NCBI GenBank assembly: GCA_021811615.1
Contig: JAJZNW010000032.1
Location: 78,291 to 139,213 of the forward strand
Direction: 5' to 3'
Source: Bacteroidota bacterium
GTDB lineage: Bacteria > Bacteroidota > Ignavibacteria > Kryptoniales > JAKASW01
Length of the DNA: 60,923 nt
Below the pieces are notes generated by a model, which was given only the letters and a program-made list of their open reading frames with translations, made no database searches and had not been told where the DNA came from. The position numbers and the translations under genes are program-made. Shown here piece by piece: positions 54,357 to 60,923 of this stretch. Numbering within the stretch: position 1 is the first letter of the stretch; the number at the start of each line of letters is the position of its first letter.

Positions 54357-54992
54357 ATGAAACCCATCATAATCGGCATAGCCGGCGGAAGCGGCTCCGG
54401 CAAAACCACAGTTACCACCAAAATCATCGGCCGCCTTCACCTGGACGATCTGATTATCATTCAGCACGATTCGTATTACAAAGACCTCGGGACATTCAGG
54501 GGAAAACGTGCCGATGAAGTAAACTTCGACCACCCTGGATCGCTCGATACCGCTCTGCTTGTCAAACACCTGCGCGGCCTGAAGAACGGGCGTGCAATCC
54601 AGAAGCCGATTTATGATTTCACCACCTACAGGCGCAGGCCGGAAAAAGAAATAGTACGTCCCAGGAACGTGATCATCCTGGAAGGCATCCTGATATTTGT
54701 CCCGAAAGAGCTACGCGATCTCATGGATATCAAGATCTTTGTCGACACGGATGCCGACGAGAGGCTGCTCCGAAGGCTGAAGCGCGACATAACTGAGCGC
54801 GGGAGGTCGCTGGATTCCATCATGCAGCAGTACATACAAACGGTGAAACCGATGCACCTGGAATTCGTGGAGCCGAGCAAGATGTGGGCCGACATCATAA
54901 TTCCAAAGGGCGGCGAGAACAACGTGGCGATAGCCATGATCGCATCGCGGATCCGTTCTATTCTCAACGGGGACCACGATCACAATCATTAA
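54357..54992 (+). CDS. udk: Uridine kinase
   Basis: 211 residues. P-loop GGSGSGKTT at 10-18, 'IIQHDSYYKDL', 'FDHPGSLDTALLVKHL', 'PIYDFTTYRR', 'VIILEGILIF' and 'KIFVDTDADERLLRRLKRDITERGRS'. Phosphorylates uridine and cytidine in pyrimidine salvage. Full length. A family B polymerase gene starts about 30 bases after the stop on the same strand. Confidence 0.96.
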   Translation: MKPIIIGIAGGSGSGKTTVTTKIIGRLHLDDLIIIQHDSYYKDLGTFRGKRADEVNFDHPGSLDTALLVKHLRGLKNGRAIQKPIYDFTTYRRRPEKEIVRPRNVIILEGILIFVPKELRDLMDIKIFVDTDADERLLRRLKRDITERGRSLDSIMQQYIQTVKPMHLEFVEPSKMWADIIIPKGGENNVAIAMIASRIRSILNGDHDHNH

Positions 54993-55022
54993 CCGGCCGC
55001 TGCAAATTCCACAGGAAGGGTG

Positions 55023-57332
55023 ATGGACTCGATCCTCTTCGGAAAAAACACAGAAGCCAACGTTATTGCTGTTTACCAGGCCGGCGAATCCGCGGTTAAG
55101 CTCGTGAAGCGCGTGGAGGGGGCGAACGTAACCGAGACACGAAAGCTGTATCCTTTCTTCTTCCTCACCGATTCTGCCCTGCTTAACGGTTTTGACAAGA
55201 AGTTCTGGGGCGTGGACTTAGCGGGGACCAACTATTACAAACACCTTTGTATATTCCGGCGGTGGAGCGATATGCGATGGGCGATGACAACCGTGTCGAA
55301 CAATCTCGGGAAACGCCAGGAGACGTCGGAAACGGAAGAACTATTCTTCAAGCCGGATCCCGTCTATCAATTCCTGATGCAGACCGGAATCACCCTCTTC
55401 AAAGAAATGGATTTCGCGGACCTCAGGAGGATGCAGCTCGACATCGAGACATTCTCCAAATCCGGATTCTCTAACCCCTCGCGCCCGGAAGACAGGATCA
55501 TACTTATATCGCTTTCCGACAACTCAGGCTGGGAATACATGATAGACGGGCGGAACAAAACCGAGACGGAGATGCTCACCGAGCTCGTCGGAATAATCAA
55601 TGAGAGAGATCCTGACGTCATCGAGGGTCACAACGTTTACAATTTCGACTTCCCCTACATCATGCGCAGATGCGAGATGAACAAGGTGAAGCTCCGGATC
55701 GGAAGAGAGATGCTCGAGCCGAAGATCTCGGCCGGAAAAGGGGGAGAACGCGAGATAGAGTATCTCGGCTTCGAAATTCCGGGCAGACACATCGTCGACA
55801 CATACCTGCAGGTCCAAAACTACGATGCGACGCGGCGCGAACTCGAGAGCTACGGTCTGAAAAGCGTGGCGAAATTTTTCGGATTCGCTTCCCCCGAGAG
55901 GGTTTACATAGACGGCTCGAAGATTTCTGAGACATGGCTGAAGGACCCCGACCTCCTCGTCAAATATGCTTTCGACGACGTGCGGGAAACGAGGCTGCTT
56001 GCCGAGCATCTCTCACAGACCAACTTTTACCTGACACAAATGCTGCCGTACAACTACGGTCAAATACCGAGGGGTGCGGCAACGAAGATAGAATCCCTCT
56101 TCGTCAGAGAGTATCTCAGGAAGAAGCACTCAATTCCCCGCCCCCAGGCCGGCAGACAGACTTCCGGAGGATATACAGACGTTTTCCTTCGCGGAGTCGC
56201 AGGCCCGATAATTCACGCCGATGTCGAATCGCTGTACCCTTCCATCATGATCGCGTACGGCATCTCTCCCCCGACCGACGAGCTCGGAGTCTTCCTGAAG
56301 ACTCTCAAGCACTTGACGAAGTTGCGGCTTTCGAAGAAGAAGGAAATGCGCGAGGAATCAGACCCCGTCAGGAAATCGAGGCTTGATGCGATGCAATCAT
56401 CGCTCAAGATACTCATCAACTCGTTCTACGGGTATCTCGGATACTCGCGCGGAATATTCAACGACTACCCGTCAGCTGACAGAGTAACCGAAACCGGCCA
56501 GAAGATTCTCCGCCAGATGATCGCCGAGATTATCGAGCGCGGCGGAAAACTCCTTGAAGTCGACACGGACGGGATCTATTTCGTTCCACCGCCGGGGATC
56601 GACGGTGAAGAAGCGGAAAAGAAATTCGTGTCCGAACTTGCCCGAACCCTTCCCCAGGGTATCAACCTTTCGCTTGACGGCAGGTACGCAAAGATGCTGA
56701 GCTATAAGAAGAAGAATTATGCCTTGCTCGGGTACGATGGGCGAATAACAATCCGGGGTTCGGCGCTTATTTCGAGAAGCATGGAGAGATTCGCGAGGGA
56801 GTTCATACATGAATCTATTGCGCTGATGCTCGCGGAAGATATAGAAGGATTACACAGGCTTTTTTCGGATTACACCAGGAAGATACTGGAAAGGGAGCTA
56901 CCGCTGTCAAAGATGGTAAGGACCGAGGCGGTCAGGGAGAGCATCGAGGACTACCTCGCATCGGTAAAGATGAATCGAAGGAACAGGACCGCGACGTTTG
57001 AAGCGGCAATCGGTGCGGGAATCGACCTTAGGCCGGGAGACAGGGTCTCTTACTATATCGTGGGAAACGATCCGAACCCGCGAACGTTCATGAATGCCGT
57101 CTTGTTCGACGAACGAAACAAACAAGCACCGGGCTACAACGCCCAATATTACGCAAGAAAACTCGGGGAATATGCCGACAGATTTTCGGAATTCTTCGAG
57201 CCTGAAGACTTCACGAAGGTATTCTCGACCGACGAGGGATCTCTGTTCACCACTTCACTGGAGGGGGCGAAGATGAAAATCACCGAGGCCGCTGGGGGTG
57301 AGGGGAAATTAGAAGAAGATGCTGAAGAGTGA
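55023..57332 (+). CDS. Family B DNA polymerase with 3'-5' exonuclease domain
   Basis: 769 residues from the ATG at 55023 (GGAAGG upstream; a GTG lies one codon earlier). Exonuclease motif 'LDIETF' near 140 and 'YNFDFPYIMRR'. Polymerase motif A 'DVESLYPSIM' near 400, motif B 'KILINSFYGYLGYSRG' near 463, motif C 'VDTDGIYF' near 514. Motif C is DTDG as in archaeal replicative PolB, rather than the DTDS of E. coli Pol II. Some bacterial PolB proteins serve in lesion repair; the role here is unknown. Divergence of the thumb is not assessable by eye. Confidence 0.92.
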   Translation: MDSILFGKNTEANVIAVYQAGESAVKLVKRVEGANVTETRKLYPFFFLTDSALLNGFDKKFWGVDLAGTNYYKHLCIFRRWSDMRWAMTTVSNNLGKRQETSETEELFFKPDPVYQFLMQTGITLFKEMDFADLRRMQLDIETFSKSGFSNPSRPEDRIILISLSDNSGWEYMIDGRNKTETEMLTELVGIINERDPDVIEGHNVYNFDFPYIMRRCEMNKVKLRIGREMLEPKISAGKGGEREIEYLGFEIPGRHIVDTYLQVQNYDATRRELESYGLKSVAKFFGFASPERVYIDGSKISETWLKDPDLLVKYAFDDVRETRLLAEHLSQTNFYLTQMLPYNYGQIPRGAATKIESLFVREYLRKKHSIPRPQAGRQTSGGYTDVFLRGVAGPIIHADVESLYPSIMIAYGISPPTDELGVFLKTLKHLTKLRLSKKKEMREESDPVRKSRLDAMQSSLKILINSFYGYLGYSRGIFNDYPSADRVTETGQKILRQMIAEIIERGGKLLEVDTDGIYFVPPPGIDGEEAEKKFVSELARTLPQGINLSLDGRYAKMLSYKKKNYALLGYDGRITIRGSALISRSMERFAREFIHESIALMLAEDIEGLHRLFSDYTRKILERELPLSKMVRTEAVRESIEDYLASVKMNRRNRTATFEAAIGAGIDLRPGDRVSYYIVGNDPNPRTFMNAVLFDERNKQAPGYNAQYYARKLGEYADRFSEFFEPEDFTKVFSTDEGSLFTTSLEGAKMKITEAAGGEGKLEEDAEE

Positions 57333-58457
57333 CTACCCCTCGAATTCCTTTCGAAGGATCTGGAAGCCGCGTTGTTCAAGCAGCTCAGACGCGCGGTCCT
57401 GAATCTCCTCCGTATCAAAAGAGAGACGGAACATCCCGCCGCTTCCTTCCCTGACCTTCAGAAGTTCGATATCCTTGATGTTAACACCGGCATCGGCGAG
57501 TGAAGTTGTAATATCTTTCAGGACGCCCACCTTGTCCTCCACGACGACGTAGAGATCGTAAAGAGGATGGAGGAAACCTTTTCCGCTTTTCCTGATGCCG
57601 GCGCGCGCGAGCCTCGCGTTTTCGAATTCGCCCGCGATATTCCTGTCGTTCCTCTCTTTCACATCGGCGTCCAGAGCTGCAAGCCTATTGATAAACGCGG
57701 CCAGCATCGAGTCGATGTTCGCGCTGTTTGAGCGTATCACGTCGTCCCACACCGTATACTCGCTTGACGCGATCCTCGTCATGTCGCGGAATCCGCCGGC
57801 GGCAAGGGTATTGAAATGCTCGTCGCCTCCGGAGACCTCTTTCAAAAGGTTGACGAGTTCTACCGCAACCAGCTGCGGGAGATGGCTTGTGGCCGCGGCT
57901 ATCCTGTCGTGCAGCGCGGCATCCATCACCAGGATTCTCGCGCCGAGTTGTTCGACCGACGAAACCAGCGGGGCGATCTCCGAAGCAGGGTATTCTCTGA
58001 GCGGAGTCAGGACATAGACCGCGTTCTGGAACAGGAACGGCTGGGCCGCCTCGACACCCGACTTCTCGGAACCTGCCATCGGGTGGCCGCCGACGAAGAG
58101 GACGCCTTCCGGTATTATTCCGCGTGCCGCCTCCAGTATGGGGAGTTTTATTCCCGCGACATCCGTGATGATCGTCCCCTCTGAAACCAATGGGGCGGTC
58201 TTACGGATGACGTCCACAACGGATGAGGACGGAACGCATATGAAGATCACGTCCGGCTTCTCGGCACACAATTCCGGAATATCCTTTCTGAAGGCGGCCT
58301 TCCGGATCTGCTTCCTGATCTTCTTTTCGTTTTCGACTCTGTCCGTTACAAAGACTGTGTGTCCGCCATTCGAGAGGGAAAGGGCTATCGAGCCGCCGAT
58401 GAGACCGCAGCCGATTACGCCGACACGAAAGCTGCCTGAGGATTCGTGTTTACTCAA
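57333..58457 (-). CDS. tyrA: Prephenate dehydrogenase with C-terminal ACT domain
   Basis: 374 residues. NAD-binding 'GVIGCGLIGGSIALSLSNGG', 'IFICVPSSSVVDVI', 'VGGHPMAGSEKSGVEAA' and 'HDRIAAATSHLPQLVAVELV' are classic prephenate dehydrogenase motifs. An ACT domain follows from about 305 ('LYDLYVVVEDKVGVLKDITTSL'), probably for tyrosine feedback. Oxidatively decarboxylates prephenate to 4-hydroxyphenylpyruvate. Overlaps aroF by 4 bases (ATGA), so the pair forms an aromatic amino-acid operon. Stop codon abuts the convergent polymerase gene. Confidence 0.94.
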   Translation of the reverse strand: MSKHESSGSFRVGVIGCGLIGGSIALSLSNGGHTVFVTDRVENEKKIRKQIRKAAFRKDIPELCAEKPDVIFICVPSSSVVDVIRKTAPLVSEGTIITDVAGIKLPILEAARGIIPEGVLFVGGHPMAGSEKSGVEAAQPFLFQNAVYVLTPLREYPASEIAPLVSSVEQLGARILVMDAALHDRIAAATSHLPQLVAVELVNLLKEVSGGDEHFNTLAAGGFRDMTRIASSEYTVWDDVIRSNSANIDSMLAAFINRLAALDADVKERNDRNIAGEFENARLARAGIRKSGKGFLHPLYDLYVVVEDKVGVLKDITTSLADAGVNIKDIELLKVREGSGGMFRLSFDTEEIQDRASELLEQRGFQILRKEFEG

Positions 58458-59473
58458 GCAGGTATTTCTCTTCCGATAGCTTCGGCGATCAGCCTGATCT
58501 CTTTCATCATCTGCGTGAACTGCTCAGGATAGAGAGACTGAGGGCCGTCGGAAAGCGCTTTGCCGGGATCGTTATGCACTTCGACCATGATGCCATCGGC
58601 ACCGACCGCTACAGCCGCTCTTGCCACCGGAACTACTTTCTCCCTGAGGCCTGTCGCATGCGAAGGATCCACGATCACAGGAAGGTGGCTCTTTTTATGA
58701 ACGACCGGTATGGCGTTGATATCGAGGGTGTTTCTCGTAGAGTTCTCGAACGTGCGGATCCCCCGCTCACAAAGCATGACTTCCCTGTTGCCGCCCGCGA
58801 GGATGTATTCGGCGGCCATCAGCCATTCTTCGACAGTAGCTGCGAGACCGCGCTTCAACATGATGGGCTTGGAAATCTTCCCGAGGTCTTTGAGGAGAGT
58901 GAAGTTCTGCATGTTTCTCGCGCCGACCTGGAGTATGTCCGAATACTGGGCGACGGCATCTATCTGGCTCCTGTCCATCACTTCCGTTATCACAACGAGC
59001 CCGAATTCATCACCGGCCTTCCGAAGAAGTTTCAACCCTTCTTCACCCAATCCCTGGAACGAATACGGCGACGTGCGCGGCTTGAAAGCTCCACCACGAA
59101 GTACCTTGGCACCGCCTTTAGCCACATGTTCGGCAACTGCCATCAGCTGCTTTTCATTCTCGACAGCGCACGGTCCGGCCATAATTATGACCTCCGGCCC
59201 TCCGATCTTCACGCCTTTGATATCGATTACAGTTCCCTCAGGCTTGAACGACCTGTTGGCAAGCTTATACGGTTCAGTGATCCTGTAGACCTCGTCGACC
59301 CCCGGCAGCACCTGTATTTGCCTGTGGTCGAAGTCGGGCTTCACCCCGATCGCGCCTAATATGGTTCTCGAAACACCTGTAGATCTGTGGACGTCGAAGC
59401 CGAATTCGTTCATGACCTTAATCACGTTCTCGATTTCTGCTTCAGTCGCTTCTTCATCGAACACAACGACCAT
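58454..59473 (-). CDS. aroF: 3-deoxy-7-phosphoheptulonate (DAHP) synthase with N-terminal regulatory domain
   Basis: 339 residues. The N-terminal 70 residues are a ferredoxin-like regulatory domain ('VVVFDEEATEAEIENVIKVMN'), as in Thermotoga-type DAHP synthase. The KDO8P-synthase-like barrel follows: 'VIIMAGPCAVENEKQL', 'VLRGGAFKPRTSPYSFQG', 'ITEVMDRSQID', 'QVGARNMQNFTLLKDL', 'PVIVDPSHATGLREKVV'. First step of the shikimate pathway. GGAAGGAG precedes the ATG, with a palindrome just before it. Probably feedback-inhibited through the N-terminal domain; a leader with Tyr/Phe codons lies upstream. Confidence 0.95.
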   Translation of the reverse strand: MVVVFDEEATEAEIENVIKVMNEFGFDVHRSTGVSRTILGAIGVKPDFDHRQIQVLPGVDEVYRITEPYKLANRSFKPEGTVIDIKGVKIGGPEVIIMAGPCAVENEKQLMAVAEHVAKGGAKVLRGGAFKPRTSPYSFQGLGEEGLKLLRKAGDEFGLVVITEVMDRSQIDAVAQYSDILQVGARNMQNFTLLKDLGKISKPIMLKRGLAATVEEWLMAAEYILAGGNREVMLCERGIRTFENSTRNTLDINAIPVVHKKSHLPVIVDPSHATGLREKVVPVARAAVAVGADGIMVEVHNDPGKALSDGPQSLYPEQFTQMMKEIRLIAEAIGREIPA

Positions 59474-59490
59474 TTTATATCACTCCTTCC

Positions 59491-59507
59491 CCGAAGTCAG
59501 ACTTCGG
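59491..59507 (-). promoter_or_regulatory. Palindrome abutting the aroF ribosome-binding site
   Basis: CCGAAGTC and GACTTCGG separated by a single base form an 8-bp palindrome (a 6-7-bp stem if folded as RNA) directly before the GGAAGGAG ribosome site of aroF. It could be an operator or a hairpin affecting translation start. Confidence 0.45.
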
Positions 59508-59603
59508 ATTGCAACTCTTTTCGTTTTCTGGAAACAGAACATTCTATTTGAATGCTTCTGGAAATTCATGGGAAAATTACAGCTATATACGGCTAGAGTA
59601 AGA

Positions 59604-59640
59604 TTATATCCCCCGGTGGGGGAAATAGAAGTAGTAGTAG
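59604..59640 (-). promoter_or_regulatory. Aromatic-codon run and hairpin in the aroF-tyrA leader
   Basis: On the minus strand, codons TAC TAC TAC TTC TAT TTC (59639 down to 59622; Tyr-Tyr-Tyr-Phe-Tyr-Phe) are followed by five codons and a TAA at 59604-59606. The last of them overlaps a TCCCCC-GGT-GGGGGA-type hairpin (59609-59623). This lies about 150 bases before the aroF ATG. It has the geometry of an attenuator leader peptide, but no ATG, GTG or TTG is seen close upstream in that frame, and no T-run follows the hairpin. In the frame one base away the same repeat reads leucines. The rest of 59474-60053 holds no other clear gene. Confidence 0.35.
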
Positions 59641-59828
59641 AATTCCGCGCGGGGCGAACCCCAGTTGAGCGGATCCTTCTTTATCGACCGGGAGTCGGGA
59701 AGGAGTGTTTTTACAGACCCTCTTTCGGGTGACTCTGAAGGCCTGCATATTTTGGAACTCATTTTCATTGGATAGAATATAATTAAACGGCAGTGAATTG
59801 TGCAAGAGAAAGGAGGGAATGTTGCCTG

Positions 59829-59857
59829 CCCGCCGAAGTGCGTAGCACGCAGGCGGG
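59829..59857. repeat. GC-rich palindromic element
   Basis: CCCGCC (59829-59834) and GGCGGG (59852-59857) enclose GTGC-GTA-GCAC, making a two-part hairpin. CTGCCGGCAG at about 59895-59904 is a second palindrome. Similar CCTGC/GGCGG-rich palindromes occur elsewhere in the window, so these may belong to a dispersed intergenic repeat. Confidence 0.45.
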
Positions 59858-60053
59858 GAATGATCTCCGAAGGACCGTGTAACTATTAAACCCCTGCCGG
59901 CAGGCGTCGTAATACGCGCGTGCGGAATGTCCAAAGCCATGTTTCCGTCATTCGTCCGACTTGCTTCGAATGCCATCCTTGCACTGCGTTTGACAGTTCG
60001 CCGGTTTTCACTTTCAGCCTTTGGTCGGTGCGCTGGGCTTTAGCATGCGCATA

Positions 60054-60413
60054 TTATCGGTTACCCTTCGCCCGGTTGTGTGTAATGCAGAGCATCTGGC
60101 AGTTCTTCGCCGAACTCTTGCCGCCCTTGCTCCAGGCTGTAACATGGTCGGCATCCATTTCCTCGAACTTATAGATCCTGCTCTTGTTCGCGTTCTTTCC
60201 CACCGCGCAGAGCGGACAGTTGGACTCGCCCTTGCGCTCCGCCGCCTGCGTCTGCTTCGCGTATGCGGCTCGCTTTATCTTGGTGTCGAACACCCGGACG
60301 TCCAGCAGTTTCGTATCGACCGCCCCGCCCAACAGGAACTCGAAGCGACTTCTATTCAAGAGTGTTTTGGCCAGGCTTGCGCAAAACGTCTTTCGGAATA
60401 AAGCCTCTACATT
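60054..60413 (-). pseudogene. C-terminal remnant of a DUF262/HNH-type endonuclease
   Basis: About 119 codons ending at a TAA encode 'LLDVRVFDTKIKRAAYAKQTQ', 'CPLCAVG' and the HNH core 'EEMDADHVTAWSKGGKSSAKNCQMLC', followed by 'THNRAKGNR'. This is the usual C-terminal end of DUF262 (GmrSD-like) proteins, where the full protein is several hundred residues. The frame continues further upstream but with non-family sequence overlapping a toxin-like gene on the other strand, and no start codon sits near 'VEALFRKTF'. I read it as a 5'-truncated gene left by a rearrangement. Such genes belong to restriction of modified phage DNA. Confidence 0.65.
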
Positions 60414-60500
60414 GAATATACAATGAGGAGTATCTTTTTTCCGGCTGTTATCTGCCGTGGCCGCTCGAGGAGCCAGGTCCGTTGACGTTGTGTATCCAAT

Positions 60501-60743
60501 GTGAAATACTGGGGCGTGCACATTATTTGGGATGAAGAGAAAAACGACAGACTCAAGAAGCAACGAGGGATATCGTTTGAGGAAGTGGAGACGCTGATTT
60601 TGGAGAAGAAATACGTTGCGATTGTTAAGCATCCCAAACGTCCACCGCAAAAAAGTCGTCCCGGTTGCCGTTTACAAATGCGCGAAGCTCCATGGCACAG
60701 CGGCAATCGGGATGAAGCGAGCACGATGATATATAATAACTGA
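60501..60743 (+). CDS. BrnT-like toxin (DUF497), probably damaged at the C-terminus
   Basis: 80 residues from a GTG. The N-terminal half has the BrnT signature 'IIWDEEKNDRLKKQRGISFEEVE' and 'ILEKKYVAIVKHP'. After about residue 46 the frame ('KRPPQKSRPGCRLQMRE') no longer resembles the family, which normally continues with several beta strands; the frame two bases on reads 'HRKKVVPVAVYKCAKLHG', more strand-like. A frameshift is therefore likely. BrnT is a ribonuclease toxin normally followed by the BrnA antitoxin, which is not seen. Next to the HNH remnant. Confidence 0.5.
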   Translation: MKYWGVHIIWDEEKNDRLKKQRGISFEEVETLILEKKYVAIVKHPKRPPQKSRPGCRLQMREAPWHSGNRDEASTMIYNN

Positions 60744-60778
60744 GCGCCTTTTTTTACGATTGTTATGCGCAGCGGCAG

Positions 60779-60821
60779 TTGATTTCGCGTAATACGTATG
60801 TTATAATCTGGTATAATCTGG
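60779..60821 (+). promoter_or_regulatory. Sigma70-like promoter with tandem decamer
   Basis: TTGATT (60779-60784), 17 bases, TATAAT (60802-60807). The -10 lies in a perfect tandem repeat TATAATCTGG (60802-60811 and 60812-60821), so the repeat may also be an operator. GGAG and an ATG at 60832 follow. Antitoxins of the AbrB/MazE type often repress their own promoter through such repeats. Confidence 0.6.
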
Positions 60822-60831
60822 AGAATAAAGC

Positions 60832-60923
60832 ATGCTGAAGACAGCAGTCCGACGAGTTGGCAACAGTTTAGGCATTACCTTGCCGAAGACTGTGATCGAC
60901 AATTTGCACCTCACCGAGGGTGA
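60832..60923 (+). CDS. AbrB/MazE/SpoVT-type antitoxin, N-terminal part
   Basis: Thirty codons are visible before the window ends: 'MLKTAVRRVGNSLGITLPKT' then 'VIDNLHLTEG'. The 'VRRVGNSLGITLPK' stretch is the swapped-hairpin DNA-binding motif of MazE/AbrB antitoxins. GGAG lies nine bases before the ATG, and a strong sigma70-like promoter precedes it. A toxin gene (MazF, PIN or Doc/Fic type) would be expected just beyond the edge. Confidence 0.8.
   Translation, partial: MLKTAVRRVGNSLGITLPKTVIDNLHLTEG

Noticed and set aside
58574..59359. 261-residue open frame on the plus strand opposite aroF
   Set aside because: Wholly antisense to a clear DAHP synthase; no domain, ribosome site or hydrophobic pattern. 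A codon-bias shadow.
59593..59976. 127-residue minus-strand frame with a Leu-rich end, upstream of aroF
   Set aside because: Composition is not protein-like apart from the repeat, it spans palindromes, and the Leu run is the trinucleotide repeat read in another frame. Leucine would not make sense as a signal for aroF-tyrA.
1..60923. CRISPR arrays, tRNA, rRNA, intact insertion sequences
   Set aside because: No regularly spaced direct repeats, no recognisable tRNA or rRNA segments, and no transposase-like protein were seen on reading both strands.

Overview
The window looks like a contig end from an uncultured bacterium of the FCB supergroup, most likely the Bacteroidota/Ignavibacteria side. 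Four things point there: a beta-propeller protein with a Por-type (T9SS type A) C-terminal sorting domain (34383-36536), a DUF2723 membrane protein, a small histone H1-like basic protein, and a DUF4159/DUF4175 pair. Base composition is even by eye and gene density is high. I see no tRNA, rRNA, CRISPR array or intact transposon. Assignments rest on reading protein motifs; no database search was possible.

Left part (1-16.4 kb, almost all minus strand). A six-gene run (7224 down to the left edge) encodes three parvulin-type prolyl isomerase/chaperone proteins (two are lipoproteins, one is SurA-like) followed by three M16 zinc peptidase homologues, the last cut by the window edge and apparently lacking the zinc site. 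It reads as an envelope protein folding and clearance operon. Next come plus-strand lysE-type exporter and ogt-type DNA repair genes, then a MacAB-TolC-like efflux operon with an adenosine-specific kinase and an amidohydrolase lipoprotein upstream.

Middle (16.6-38.8 kb). Glutamate dehydrogenase and a YbjQ protein on the plus strand face an outer-membrane barrel with a bactofilin-like insert. The conserved ffh-rpsP-khpA-rimM-trmD-rplS block continues into mqnE and mqnA of the futalosine menaquinone route. A translationally coupled aminotransferase-pckA pair links aspartate/oxaloacetate to gluconeogenesis. Then follow a sialidase-like Asp-box protein, a large DUF2723 protein, the T9SS propeller, a tiny membrane protein, a SagB-like nitroreductase, a single-domain asparaginase and a 3-methyladenine glycosylase.

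Right part (38.8-60.9 kb). A multihaem NapC/NirT-type cytochrome sits behind an unusual leader with five consecutive stem-loops. DedA, DUF4159-DUF4175, a PAS histidine kinase and an overlapping response regulator carrying an orphan histidine-kinase dimerisation domain follow. Then come a histone-like protein, argJ coupled to a deoxyhypusine-synthase-like gene, two small envelope proteins, a short unknown gene pair, citrate synthase, uridine kinase, an archaeal-looking family B DNA polymerase, and aroF-tyrA behind a leader with a run of six Tyr/Phe codons. The last kilobase is a decayed accessory patch: an HNH nuclease remnant, a BrnT-like toxin and the start of an AbrB/MazE-type antitoxin behind a sigma70-like promoter. 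Best candidates for something undescribed are the stem-loop leader, the aromatic-codon leader, the receiver-DHp protein, the bactofilin-barrel fusion and the bacterial DHS-like/argJ pair.
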